A stretch of DNA of 32,042 nucleotides from a virus. The notes below the pieces were generated by a model. The model searched no databases and was not told where the DNA came from. It worked only from the letters and a program-made list of their open reading frames with translations. The position numbers and the translations under genes were made by a program. The stretch spans positions 1-32,042 of IMG/VR virus record IMGVR_UViG_3300040751_003118; one strand, given 5' to 3'. This document shows, piece after piece, positions 1 through 8,125 of the stretch. Every line of letters starts with the position of its first letter. Positions within the stretch are counted from its first letter, which is position 1.

Positions 1-227
1 GGCGCTTGCACGCGTCGATCAATTATCTCATACCCGTCGGGAATTAGATCAAGTCTACCTATTGGTATTGATACGATATTGCGTATCAGGGGTCGAACTG
101 TTTTGAGAACAATCGGAGGATCGCTGGGCATTCTCGGAGGCAGCGTATAAGTCAGCTCTTTCTCTAGCCGTTCTAAAAATTTGGCGTCCCCCTGTATTTG
201 TATTCTGTTCTTTAGAACGGCTTTCAC
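1..227 (-). CDS. Probable phage DEAD/DEAH-type helicase, N-terminal fragment
   Basis: A GTG codon at 227-225 follows a perfect AGGAGG Shine-Dalgarno at 232-237 and opens a frame that runs without a stop off the left edge (75 codons seen). The translation begins MKAVLKNRIQIQG and contains DPPIVLKTVRP, VSIPIGRLDLIP and a YEIIDRR element. I recognise this as the style of N-terminal region found before the motor domain of UvsW/D10-like phage helicases, but no Walker motif is inside the window, so the function is a family-level inference. A different frame over the same bases (55-264) has an ATG but no ribosome site and looks like a shadow. It lies 36 bases after the amidotransferase gene. Confidence 0.55.
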   Translation of the reverse strand, partial: MKAVLKNRIQIQGDAKFLERLEKELTYTLPPRMPSDPPIVLKTVRPLIRNIVSIPIGRLDLIPDGYEIIDRRVQA

Positions 228-263
228 GCCACCTCCTAATATAAAAATAAGTAAGATTACTCA

Positions 264-1778
264 TTAATATGCTACCTGTCTCAAAAATTCAATATCGAGA
301 TTACGCCATTTCTTTTGCAGATTATCGTGATTATTATCCCAGGGGCTAGACCACCCTGTTTTCTTTGCTCGATACCTGACATGATCGGGGAGAAACTCCT
401 TCATAGTTTCTCGCATAAAATACTTAGTAGTACAACGATCTGCATATTCAGGAAGCTGCTTAAACTTATCCTTACTATTAATACTAATTACATATTTAGC
501 GTAATTTTGAGTAAGAAAAGGAATTCTAGATTCCATTCCAAACATTCCAATAGTTTGGTCTGTTGCTAGAATATTTTGCTCAGAAGTTGTCATCAAGTCT
601 ACAAAAAATGAGTTATTTTGTAAATCAGTACCAAAAACTCCTTTGGGGAACGATGGATCTTTTAGAGAAGTTTTCATTAACCTTTTGCACTGCTCATCAT
701 CGTCTCTTCTATCGTGATGAGTGTACCCAGTAAAAAGTTCATCTCCACTGTCTCCAGTAAGAATTACTTTACAGCCACTTCTTGATGCTGCTTTTGCGAG
801 TAGGTATCGAGGAGCTTGACGGTTACAATCTGCCCACGGGTAGTGTGTATTTGCTAGCCACATTTTACCGTATGAGTATCTATCGTCTCGATCCAATACT
901 ACTTTATTGATGGGAAGACCTAGCCAATCGGCAGTGATTATTGCCATCTGTTTTTCACCATCAAATCCTTCATGTGCCCAATAAGTGGCTTTTTGAGAAA
1001 GATTATACCCACAAGTCCAAAGTTCTACATCAACTTTTTCTTTCGCAAGTATAGAGGCGACAACAGTACTGTCTAATCCTCCAGAAAGAAACATTCCTAG
1101 TTTTTGCTTAGTTTTTGCTACTTTAAGAACGCTTTCTTTTGTTCGTTCAATAAACTCCTCTGGATCAAACTCCGTAGATCTAATTTTGTAACTGTCCCAT
1201 AAATTTCTACGGTAGACTCCTTTCTTCTCGAAGTCGATCTCAAGAATTTCTCCGGGACCTAGTTTATTGATTCCTTTATAGATTGATTCAGACCCAAAAC
1301 ATTGTCCAAAAACTTGGTAAGTATTTAGTTTTTTAGTGTCAATCTCTTTATGAACAAAACTTTTAAGACTTGTTGCAATTGTAAATGCTCCATTTTGCTG
1401 CCCCCACCAGAGAGGCTTTGCACCAAAATGATCACGAACTGCAAAAACTTTTCTTTCTTTTGGCTTGTATAGAACAAAAGCACCTTGCCAGTCAGTATTT
1501 TGTACAAAAGTAAACCCGTACTTATCTAACCCTTTTGCTAGCCATTCTGTATCATTTGCAATTGGAGAATCAAACATTTCTCCATTAAATGCTAGAATAT
1601 TTCCAGCGGGAGTCACATATGGCTGAAACTGTTTTTCTCCATTAATATCAAGTAGAGCATGAGCAATAGCTACATGATCATCTTTCCAAATACGAAACCC
1701 GTCGGGGCCTCGGTGAATTTGTTTTTGCAAAGCAATTTTTGCAATTCCAGGGTTTGTTGTAAATACGAATCCACACAT
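264..1778 (-). CDS. Asparagine synthase (glutamine-hydrolysing)-like amidotransferase
   Basis: This 504-aa protein has both halves of an AsnB-type enzyme. The N-terminus is MCGFVF, putting the class II glutaminase nucleophile Cys at residue 2, followed by RGPDG, LDINGEKQFQP and AFNGEMFD. The second half carries the ATP pyrophosphatase P-loop SGGLDSTVV (about residue 232) and a later GDSGDELFTGY. Known chemistry is ATP-dependent amidation of a carboxylate with glutamine ammonia; the acceptor could be aspartate or a sugar or peptide carboxylate. It is slightly shorter than E. coli AsnB. Its ATG overlaps the stop of the glycosyltransferase gene (TAATG), so it is the last member of a translationally coupled cassette with sulfotransferase and QueC-like genes, which favours a tailoring role over bulk asparagine supply (inference). 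Confidence 0.85.
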   Translation of the reverse strand: MCGFVFTTNPGIAKIALQKQIHRGPDGFRIWKDDHVAIAHALLDINGEKQFQPYVTPAGNILAFNGEMFDSPIANDTEWLAKGLDKYGFTFVQNTDWQGAFVLYKPKERKVFAVRDHFGAKPLWWGQQNGAFTIATSLKSFVHKEIDTKKLNTYQVFGQCFGSESIYKGINKLGPGEILEIDFEKKGVYRRNLWDSYKIRSTEFDPEEFIERTKESVLKVAKTKQKLGMFLSGGLDSTVVASILAKEKVDVELWTCGYNLSQKATYWAHEGFDGEKQMAIITADWLGLPINKVVLDRDDRYSYGKMWLANTHYPWADCNRQAPRYLLAKAASRSGCKVILTGDSGDELFTGYTHHDRRDDDEQCKRLMKTSLKDPSFPKGVFGTDLQNNSFFVDLMTTSEQNILATDQTIGMFGMESRIPFLTQNYAKYVISINSKDKFKQLPEYADRCTTKYFMRETMKEFLPDHVRYRAKKTGWSSPWDNNHDNLQKKWRNLDIEFLRQVAY

Positions 1779-2317
1779 TAAAACTTTAATTCCCTACTAG
1801 CTTGATGTTGTACAATTGCCGGAGCGTGAACATCCATAAAGTCTATTGCAGCATAGTAATCTGGAAGTCTACTCCAAGACTCAGAGTTATGGTTTAAAAT
1901 CTCTGCTAGAGTGATTTGATCCCATTCTTCTGGAGAAGCTTTTTGTGATGTTACCCATTCTTCTGCAATTCGTATTGCATCATCTGTTTTAGGCCAGTAC
2001 ATAGTATTTGCTACTAGCTCCCACTTCGTTCTATCACTAAACTTTACTACAGGACAAAGAATTTGCTTTTTTGTTCTGAAGTATTCCCACTCAATTGGAG
2101 TCATAAATTCAGCATCAGCATCCACATATAGAATACCTTCTTCAGATTCTAGTAAACATTTTAATACAAACTCTGCTTTAATAGCACAGTTTTTAACCCA
2201 GCTTCCTCGACTTGGAATAGCTTCTACATAATGGTTTACATTCCATTTATCCATGGAGGTAAGCAATCTTTGTACTACCTCCGAATATTCTGGAGTATAA
2301 AATGCTACTGCCTTCAT
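1778..2317 (-). CDS. GT-A-like nucleotide-sugar glycosyltransferase
   Basis: The 179-aa protein starts MKAVAFYTPEY and has a GILYVDADAEF segment near residue 83, the DxD-type metal and nucleotide-sugar site of small GT-A transferases, preceded by a KNCAIKAEFVLKCL helix typical of the 'nucleotide-diphospho-sugar transferase' group. It is short, so only the catalytic core is present. The ATG is preceded by GGAGGATACGC and overlaps the sulfotransferase stop (ATGA). Donor and acceptor cannot be predicted. Neighbours (sulfotransferase upstream, AsnB-like downstream) suggest that it builds or decorates a small glycan or modified base together with them. Confidence 0.65.
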   Translation of the reverse strand: MKAVAFYTPEYSEVVQRLLTSMDKWNVNHYVEAIPSRGSWVKNCAIKAEFVLKCLLESEEGILYVDADAEFMTPIEWEYFRTKKQILCPVVKFSDRTKWELVANTMYWPKTDDAIRIAEEWVTSQKASPEEWDQITLAEILNHNSESWSRLPDYYAAIDFMDVHAPAIVQHQASRELKF

Positions 2318-2982
2318 GCGTATCCTCCAATTTCCATATCTTCTGCAAAAAAGTCTTTAACTCTATTCATTAGCGTAGGTGTCCATTTGATTTCTTTTTT
2401 AAAGGCTTCAGGAGATACCATTTGCTTTCTTTCTTCGAGTCCGTATTCTTTCCAGATAGTCTTATCTTCTAGTCTAAAAATCTTGATATTTTCTCTAGGT
2501 GCTTTTCGTGGTAGAAAGTATTTTTGACTGTACATAAGAGGCTTCAGATTTAGAGCAGTAGGAAAATTAACCAGCCACCAATTATATTTTTGCCACTGAT
2601 CAAAGAAAATCTCAATTTTATGTTTTTCATTTGCTTCTAGAGACATTTCTACCCATTCTTCAAAAGGCGTATGCTTAATCATTTTTCTATAACGAAGAAA
2701 CTTATAAGTACTTTCCCATCGAGTAATCGGATGCCTCATTTGTGTTATAAACTGCCAATCTGGGTAATAAGGTTTAAGCATCGTATAACTAGCGTGCTTA
2801 TTATAGATTAAAAGATCTTGCTGAAAATACTCGTATTGAAAAACGGGAGGACGATCGTGCTCCCAATTCCATACTTTTTGACCTGATAAACTTTTATATT
2901 TTATATCAAATGCGTCATCAATTGCACTTCCGCCACATTTCGGAATGTGGATAAAAACTAGTTTCAGTTGTCCAACTAGCAT
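2314..2982 (-). CDS. Sulfotransferase-family protein
   Basis: The 222-aa protein opens with LKLVFIHIPKCGGSAIDDAF, the 5'-phosphosulfate loop that binds PAPS in carbohydrate-type sulfotransferases. About 65 residues later comes MRHPITRWESTYKFLRY, matching the 3'-phosphate binding motif (R.P..R..S.Y). Both cofactor signatures are therefore present and an active PAPS-dependent sulfotransferase is plausible. AGGGG lies just upstream of the ATG. The stop overlaps the glycosyltransferase start. Sulfation of a host envelope sugar or of a phage product is an inference from context; some phage members of this family may act on other substrates. Confidence 0.75.
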   Translation of the reverse strand: MLVGQLKLVFIHIPKCGGSAIDDAFDIKYKSLSGQKVWNWEHDRPPVFQYEYFQQDLLIYNKHASYTMLKPYYPDWQFITQMRHPITRWESTYKFLRYRKMIKHTPFEEWVEMSLEANEKHKIEIFFDQWQKYNWWLVNFPTALNLKPLMYSQKYFLPRKAPRENIKIFRLEDKTIWKEYGLEERKQMVSPEAFKKEIKWTPTLMNRVKDFFAEDMEIGGYA

Positions 2983-2991
2983 TAGTAGCCC

Positions 2992-3483
2992 CTAGACTTT
3001 TCTCCAAGAGTCTCTCTTTTTTGTTGTTGTTGTTTCGTACAGTAACCATGGCAGTCCTCTATCATATAGAATTCCTGCCCATTTTTGTTCTGGCTGGAGA
3101 GGCCGGGTTAGCGTGAATGGAAAGGGTATGTTCTTGACCCACAATACTGTCGCGACTTCCTTCTTTTCTTGCTTTCTTATTCTATGGTATTTTAACTGTA
3201 CATTCCTTCTTTTTTCATAAATAAACGGTCTGCCCAAATAATCAATATAAAACTTTCCTATACGTTTAAATACTGATACTTGGTCAGACAGCATTAAACG
3301 AAGGCTATACAGACTCTTCATCGGAGTCTGCAACCTTCGTATTCCTAGCGTAGCGCCTGGCATATTTCTATCGTCAAGCACTTCATCTTCTATCCAGAGT
3401 ATGCCGTCTATTAATTCAACATTATCTGTGTGTATGGCGAAAATGGGGAATTGGACCTTGCTCAAGTCGTTCACTACGTTCAT
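2992..3483 (-). CDS. Unknown cassette protein, 163 aa
   Basis: I do not recognise this family. Reading from the ATG at 3483 gives MNVVNDLSKVQFPIF, then a region rich in hydrophobic and basic residues (GIRRLQTPMKSLYSLRL, FYIDYLGRPFIYEKRR) and a C-terminal WAGILYDRGLPWLLYE. There is no membrane segment or signal peptide. A TTG six bases upstream would add two residues but has no better ribosome site. The 5' end overlaps the preceding gene by 62 bases, longer than usual here, so a later start is possible though none is obvious. Its position between an unknown GNAT-like protein and the sulfotransferase suggests a role in the same cassette. Confidence 0.7.
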   Translation of the reverse strand: MNVVNDLSKVQFPIFAIHTDNVELIDGILWIEDEVLDDRNMPGATLGIRRLQTPMKSLYSLRLMLSDQVSVFKRIGKFYIDYLGRPFIYEKRRNVQLKYHRIRKQEKKEVATVLWVKNIPFPFTLTRPLQPEQKWAGILYDRGLPWLLYETTTTKKRDSWRKV

Positions 3484-4021
3484 GGGCAAAAATATGATCT
3501 GCCTTTTCTTTGGGCTCTAGCTCTATAACGTAGAGATACCCAGGAAAGCCATATTCATCTACATTTTCACCAATTTTCTTCATATACGGCAGATTATCGA
3601 AGATAGGAGCAACTTCTTTATATACTGTAAACATACCGTTTGCAGCACCATAAATTTCAGTATACCACTCCGGGCTATGTAGACAAATTTCCGCAGTTGA
3701 AGGCGGAAAAAGAGAAATTCGTGGATCTAATACTACTGCTCGATCACAAATAGGATAGAAATATTCTTGACCATCATCGCCGATAGTAATCTGATCTGGC
3801 CATCGAGTTCTATTTACTGCAACAAGCATACCATTGTGCCAAATCATATTAAACCAAGCGTCGTCATCATATTGGTCTACAACTTGCACAAATCTTTTAT
3901 TATGTACAATTAACCCTTCTACTCGAAGGTACATAATCTGTTTGTATTGTTCTAGAGTAAGTTCGTTAAATGGAACACAAATTTTTGTAAAATTTTCAGT
4001 AACTTGCTTAAACATAATCAT
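3422..4021 (-). CDS. Unknown protein with LuxI/FeeM-like (GNAT-fold) features, 199 aa
   Basis: Starting MIMFKQVTENFTKIC, the protein has YLRVEGLIVHNKRF followed by VVDQYDDDAWFNMI, HNGMLVAVNRTR. The order 'R..Y/V near the N-terminus, D.YD..A, then a strand with R' resembles acyl-homoserine-lactone synthase and N-acyl amino acid synthase (FeeM) proteins, which are GNAT-fold acyltransferases. The resemblance is by eye only and could be chance. No signal peptide or membrane segment is visible. It overlaps the upstream gene by 14 bases and the downstream one by 62, so it is transcribed with the SDR-QueC-sulfotransferase cassette. Confidence 0.65.
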   Translation of the reverse strand: MIMFKQVTENFTKICVPFNELTLEQYKQIMYLRVEGLIVHNKRFVQVVDQYDDDAWFNMIWHNGMLVAVNRTRWPDQITIGDDGQEYFYPICDRAVVLDPRISLFPPSTAEICLHSPEWYTEIYGAANGMFTVYKEVAPIFDNLPYMKKIGENVDEYGFPGYLYVIELEPKEKADHIFAHERSERLEQGPIPHFRHTHR

Positions 4022-4430
4022 ACCCTAGCTCAATATAGCTGTGACACCCGCTGGGAGCTGGTCTGTGCTTTCTGATTCCTCCAGGGTAAAGAATAGCAGA
4101 ACCAAAAGGTGCTTGAATAGAATTAGCTTCTTCCGCTTCTTTCCACCAAAATTGCCACATCTGTCTATCTAGCGGAATATAACAAACAACAGGCATTTCA
4201 AAACCGCTGCTGCTCCAGGGAATACTAGTACCTTTTTCATTCCATACAAACTTTCCATTTACATAGTATAGAGGAAGCCTAGACTGTGCGATAATACTAT
4301 CAGAAACTTCAGTCTGAAATGTTTCAATAATATTAGTGTCTTCCGGGTACGCAAACAGGTGCCTACGAAGAAAGTTAAGAAGGTCTCTAGGATAGATATT
4401 CTCGATAAAAAAGGGTCTTTGTAAACTCAT
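4008..4430 (-). CDS. Unknown protein, possible beta-helix/cupin-like, 140 aa
   Basis: The 140-aa product begins MSLQRPFFIENIYPRDLL, as do many small 2OG-Fe(II) oxygenase-like proteins, and ends with GSAILYPGGIRKHRPAP followed by SYIELGYDYV, which looks like the C-terminal strands of a double-stranded beta-helix (a basic residue and His after a 'lyPgg' turn). No clear H-x-D metal motif is present (PVVCYIPLDRQ is at that place), so if it is related to oxygenases it is probably degenerate. Start and stop overlap neighbours by 4 and 14 bases, showing tight coupling with the QueC-like gene upstream. Confidence 0.65.
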   Translation of the reverse strand: MSLQRPFFIENIYPRDLLNFLRRHLFAYPEDTNIIETFQTEVSDSIIAQSRLPLYYVNGKFVWNEKGTSIPWSSSGFEMPVVCYIPLDRQMWQFWWKEAEEANSIQAPFGSAILYPGGIRKHRPAPSGCHSYIELGYDYV

Positions 4431-5200
4431 CTTTTTCTCATACTCTTTGAGTATTCTCCCCAGGTTCTACTATAATACTCTTTTCCTTCTTGGTAGCGAA
4501 ATACGGCATCCGCAGCTAGCCTCTTTGCATTTGTAAGTTCCATGCACTTAAAACATTTTCCACACGGAGCGTAGCCTTTCATTTCGCCATCAACTTTAAT
4601 CTTGCCTTGTGGATTTGGGCAGGTCCAAATTAAGTCTACAGCTTCTGGAGCATATCGCATAATAAGAGCAATTAACTCAGCTTTTGTAAGAAACTCCATT
4701 GGATTTCTAATTTCGGGGGTTCTTTGAAGCGCTTCTAAAGTAACTCCACTACTATCTAGGCAATCACTCATGTAATTTGCCATAATTTTTCGATATTCTC
4801 TCATTTGTAGTCTCCAGCGCATATCATCTTCTGCACTGCCAGCTACAATAAACCACTTCCAAGGATACTGCGAAAAAGTAAGCACATTTGTCATAAAAGA
4901 GGACATTGCAGTAATGATAGGAGCTACAACACCTCCTGCACCCACTGGGATTGAGCTAGAATCCCAGCCAAACGGTACTCCAAAAAATTCTGCTTGAGCT
5001 TGAGAATGCCATCGCATAGCTTCTCCAAACTCACCCGCTTGTGGCATGTACCAATGACCTGCAAAAACTACCATTTCAGGATCATTCATACAATAAATAA
5101 GGTTTGCTAGACTCTCAGTACCGCCGCTCATCGGAAGATAAGTGTTGGTCTTAGGGTCTAAATTGTTCATTAGCTTTGATGCTTCGATTAAACTTTCCAT
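4427..5200 (-). CDS. QueC-like PP-loop ATPase (7-cyano-7-deazaguanine synthase family)
   Basis: The 257-aa protein has a PP-loop motif PMSGGTES near residue 23 and, near the C-terminus, a zinc site made of WTCPNP and APCGKCFKCMELTNAKR, i.e. the C...CGxCxxC arrangement of QueC, along with EFLTKAELIALIM before it as in QueC. QueC converts 7-carboxy-7-deazaguanine to preQ0 with ATP and ammonia. The P-loop is SGGTES instead of the usual SGGLDS and the middle is divergent, so a related adenylating or amidating reaction on a different substrate is possible. No other preQ0 gene (FolE, QueD, QueE) or transglycosylase is visible in the window. The start overlaps the SDR stop by 13 bases. Confidence 0.7.
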   Translation of the reverse strand: MESLIEASKLMNNLDPKTNTYLPMSGGTESLANLIYCMNDPEMVVFAGHWYMPQAGEFGEAMRWHSQAQAEFFGVPFGWDSSSIPVGAGGVVAPIITAMSSFMTNVLTFSQYPWKWFIVAGSAEDDMRWRLQMREYRKIMANYMSDCLDSSGVTLEALQRTPEIRNPMEFLTKAELIALIMRYAPEAVDLIWTCPNPQGKIKVDGEMKGYAPCGKCFKCMELTNAKRLAADAVFRYQEGKEYYSRTWGEYSKSMRKR

Positions 5201-5862
5201 CTATTGCCCGTTATACTTTTTGTAAGATTAATACTATCTCTTAGTTCTTCATACATAACATTAGCAGCAGTTTCTCTTGCTTTATCTACTTCTTCTTTAG
5301 AATTAATCAAGTGAGATACTAATATTTCAGGAATTAAGTATGGTTGTGGAGCAATAAGATTTACTAGAATCATTGCTGCTTCGTATGCAGGAATCATTCC
5401 TCCTTGGGGCACTAATCTAGTATCTACATACCCAAAACTTACATTATGTAGTCTACACTTACTATTTACAGGGTACTCTTGAGAAGCTTCTAGCACATAT
5501 TTAGAAAGCTCTCTTTTTTCTTTTTCATATTGTGAGGCTTCAAAAGTGTTTATATATGCTGCTAGAGAGCCTGTATTAATAATTACCTTTTCTTGCTTTT
5601 TCCACTTCTTATGGAGAGTTCTTAAAAGATTTATCTGAGCATTAGGCATCCAGGCATTATTAAATACAATATCAGGCCCCCACTCTAAAATAGCTTGAGC
5701 AGTTTTTAAGCCTGTTCCTTCAATTAGGTTATAGCCTGTGGAACGACTATACCCACGGACATCATATCCGTGGGTATAGCACCAATCATAAACTTCTTTA
5801 CCAATACCGGAAGTATGTCCGGTAATAGCAACCTTTTTTCGTTTAAGTTTGGGGTAGTTCAT
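5188..5862 (-). CDS. Short-chain dehydrogenase/epimerase-like protein (SDR)
   Basis: From the ATG at 5862, preceded by GAGG six bases upstream, the 224-aa protein reads MNYPKLKRKKVAITGHTSG. The TGHTSGIG sequence is the Rossmann nucleotide-binding TGxxxGIG motif of classical SDRs, and YSRSTGYN follows the second strand. A VIINTGSLAAY block supplies the catalytic Ser region, and SQYEKEKREL supplies the YxxxK pair, so the active-site triad looks intact. It would oxidise, reduce or epimerise an alcohol or sugar with NAD(P). A longer reading frame extends upstream inside the polymerase gene but lacks a ribosome site. It overlaps the polymerase end by 20 bases and is the first gene of the cassette. 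Confidence 0.8.
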   Translation of the reverse strand: MNYPKLKRKKVAITGHTSGIGKEVYDWCYTHGYDVRGYSRSTGYNLIEGTGLKTAQAILEWGPDIVFNNAWMPNAQINLLRTLHKKWKKQEKVIINTGSLAAYINTFEASQYEKEKRELSKYVLEASQEYPVNSKCRLHNVSFGYVDTRLVPQGGMIPAYEAAMILVNLIAPQPYLIPEILVSHLINSKEEVDKARETAANVMYEELRDSINLTKSITGNRWKV

Positions 5863-8125
5863 AACTTTCCTCGTAGTACTCCGACCACTTGCCCATTGAG
5901 TAGTCGTCTCCAACTTCAACGTCGCATCCAACTGGGCAACCGGGAATCGAAATACCTCGGTCTTTTTGGACGTATTCTACTAGAGATTTGCAGTATTCGT
6001 CGACTAAATCCTCACGAACCTCAGCCAGAATAGAGTCATGTACTAGAGCAAAGATTTTTGCATCCATTCCAGTACGCACAATGTGTTTCTGCATATCAAT
6101 TGCCCCAAGCAAATTAATATCAGAGGCTACTGATTGTACTAGAAAGTTGATTCCACTTCTTACTTCGTGTGATGCGATCCCTTGGTCCTTACTTTGAGCG
6201 TTCGGCAGCCTGCGTTTTCGACCAAGCTGGCTATAAATAAATGCGTTATTCTTAATGAAAGCAGCAGAATTATCTAACCAGCTACGAAGATTCGGGAACG
6301 CTTTGAAGTAGTCTTTAATTACTTCGGCAGCATCATTAATTGAAAACTCGGTTCCTGAATCTTTTGTGACCTGCCAACTAATTTTAGCAGGTCCAGCACC
6401 ATACATAATACCAAAGGTTACTGCTTTAGCTTGTTGACGCTTTGCTTTATAAAGAGTATCGACTTCTTCCACATCGCAAGGAAGTTTGAACACTTGCTTG
6501 GCAATGGTAGAGTGAAAGTTGCCTCCTGTTCGAAAAACATCCATCAAGCCTTTGTCTTTAGCTAATACTGCGGCAACATATACTTCAGCAGTAGTTAAGT
6601 CCATTGCAACAATCTTATAGCCTGGACGAGCTTTAATACACCCTTTTACTGTGGGATTATCCCGAGGGAGCTGTTGCATATTTAGTTTGCCAGAGGAAGA
6701 TAGACGACCCGACGTAGTACCGTGAAGATTAAAACCAGTACGAAGTCGGCCATCCCGATCTAGATTCGCAAGAATCTTATCAAGATACGTCGTCTTGATC
6801 TTCATTTTTTGGCGAATATCCAAAATTAGCTTGGGGACTTCGTGCTGTTCAGCCAATTCAGCTAGAACTTCTGCATCAGTGGAATCAGCGCCTGTACCCG
6901 TTTTCTTACCCGTTGGGGTTAAGCCAATATAATCGTACAAGAGCTTACGAAGCTGCGCAGTACTATTAGGGTTGAAATTCTTCCCTTCTAGTTGTTCAAA
7001 CTTTTTAACTTCTGGATACTCATACAGACGAGTAACGGCATTCTCAATATCTTGTGTCATCGTCTGCTGACCTAACCGAAGTCGATCTTCGTCAAACGGA
7101 ACACCATTAGATTCAATTTGCTTTAGAAAGTTACAGCCAGGAATAAGGATGTTTTCATACACCCAAGTAAGCTGCTTATTCTTAGCAAGAGCAGGGCTCA
7201 TTTTTTGATACAACGCAAAAGTAACAACAGCATCCATTGCTGCGTACTTATACATTACGTCAAAAGGAATTAAATCATAACTAAAATCTTCTTTGAGAAT
7301 ACCATGTTTACGCCGGTATTCAGCACTCCAATCTTCTAGCTCCTTTTCATAATCGCCATAAGGCGTATGCTTCAGAGCTAGAGTTTTGAGACCGTGAGTG
7401 CCTGGATTTTCGTCAAACATATAGTGCATAAGCATAGTATCATCAAACTTAGGGAATTTAAAGTTGAAGTGATACTCAAACCACTGCAAATCGAATTTTG
7501 CATTGTGGAATACTACAGTTTTACGATTGAATAGCTCCTGAAAAAGAGCCTCGACTTCTTCATCTACAACTTCTACGTCAATGTATGCGCCATGGTCAGG
7601 CTCGTAAGCCAAACAAATGCCTAGCATATATCCGTCTCGACAAGCAAGAGCAGAAGTTTCTGAGTCAAGTGCGATGAAGTCATAAGGAGCCTCAAGTGCA
7701 TTTTTCAAATATGAAACACACTGCTCCTTAGTCTTAATACCGTAACACTTATCTTCTCCAAGCTGCATTTGTGTGAGATCACCAGAGACATAGCCACTAA
7801 TACTCTCTACAGCATCTTCAAAGGCTTTCTTTACTTCAGGCTTGAATTTAATTGCAGCCGGACTAACAAGCCCCAAAAACTTTTTATCAATAATCTTACC
7901 ATTATATTCCGTAATGGAACTTTTACGAGTAAAATGCTTGAAAGGCTCAGACCCGACTAGAATAATCCACTCATACTTATCAACGTCGATTTCAAGATCA
8001 ACGTCTTTTTTCATTACCTTTTTTACTCCACTATCGGAACAGAGAGCAAATCTCTGAAACTCAAAAGGAAAGTACTTGTCAAAGTTGACAGAAGAAGGCT
8101 TTGATTCAATAAGAGCGATTGACAT
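5843..8125 (-). CDS. polA: Family A DNA polymerase with 3'-5' exonuclease
   Basis: The 760-aa protein is a Pol I-type replicative polymerase without a 5'-nuclease domain. The proofreading domain shows Exo I (FIALDSETSAL), Exo II (VFHNAKFDLQWF) and Exo III (YAAMDAVVTF). The polymerase domain has motif A with VAMDLTTAEVYV (Asp and Glu conserved; the usual DYSQIELR is divergent), motif B RQQAKAVTFGIMYG (R, K, F, Y all in place) and motif C ALVHDSILAEV. The residue equivalent to E. coli Phe762 is Phe. The ATG overlaps the primase stop (TAATG), so primase and polymerase are translated together. It replicates the phage genome with the DnaB-like helicase encoded upstream. Confidence 0.95.
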   Translation of the reverse strand: MSIALIESKPSSVNFDKYFPFEFQRFALCSDSGVKKVMKKDVDLEIDVDKYEWIILVGSEPFKHFTRKSSITEYNGKIIDKKFLGLVSPAAIKFKPEVKKAFEDAVESISGYVSGDLTQMQLGEDKCYGIKTKEQCVSYLKNALEAPYDFIALDSETSALACRDGYMLGICLAYEPDHGAYIDVEVVDEEVEALFQELFNRKTVVFHNAKFDLQWFEYHFNFKFPKFDDTMLMHYMFDENPGTHGLKTLALKHTPYGDYEKELEDWSAEYRRKHGILKEDFSYDLIPFDVMYKYAAMDAVVTFALYQKMSPALAKNKQLTWVYENILIPGCNFLKQIESNGVPFDEDRLRLGQQTMTQDIENAVTRLYEYPEVKKFEQLEGKNFNPNSTAQLRKLLYDYIGLTPTGKKTGTGADSTDAEVLAELAEQHEVPKLILDIRQKMKIKTTYLDKILANLDRDGRLRTGFNLHGTTSGRLSSSGKLNMQQLPRDNPTVKGCIKARPGYKIVAMDLTTAEVYVAAVLAKDKGLMDVFRTGGNFHSTIAKQVFKLPCDVEEVDTLYKAKRQQAKAVTFGIMYGAGPAKISWQVTKDSGTEFSINDAAEVIKDYFKAFPNLRSWLDNSAAFIKNNAFIYSQLGRKRRLPNAQSKDQGIASHEVRSGINFLVQSVASDINLLGAIDMQKHIVRTGMDAKIFALVHDSILAEVREDLVDEYCKSLVEYVQKDRGISIPGCPVGCDVEVGDDYSMGKWSEYYEESYELPQT

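Noticed and set aside
55-264. An ATG-initiated 69-codon frame on the minus strand
   Set aside because: It has no ribosome site and overlaps a frame with a GTG start behind AGGAGG whose translation resembles phage helicases and continues past the edge.
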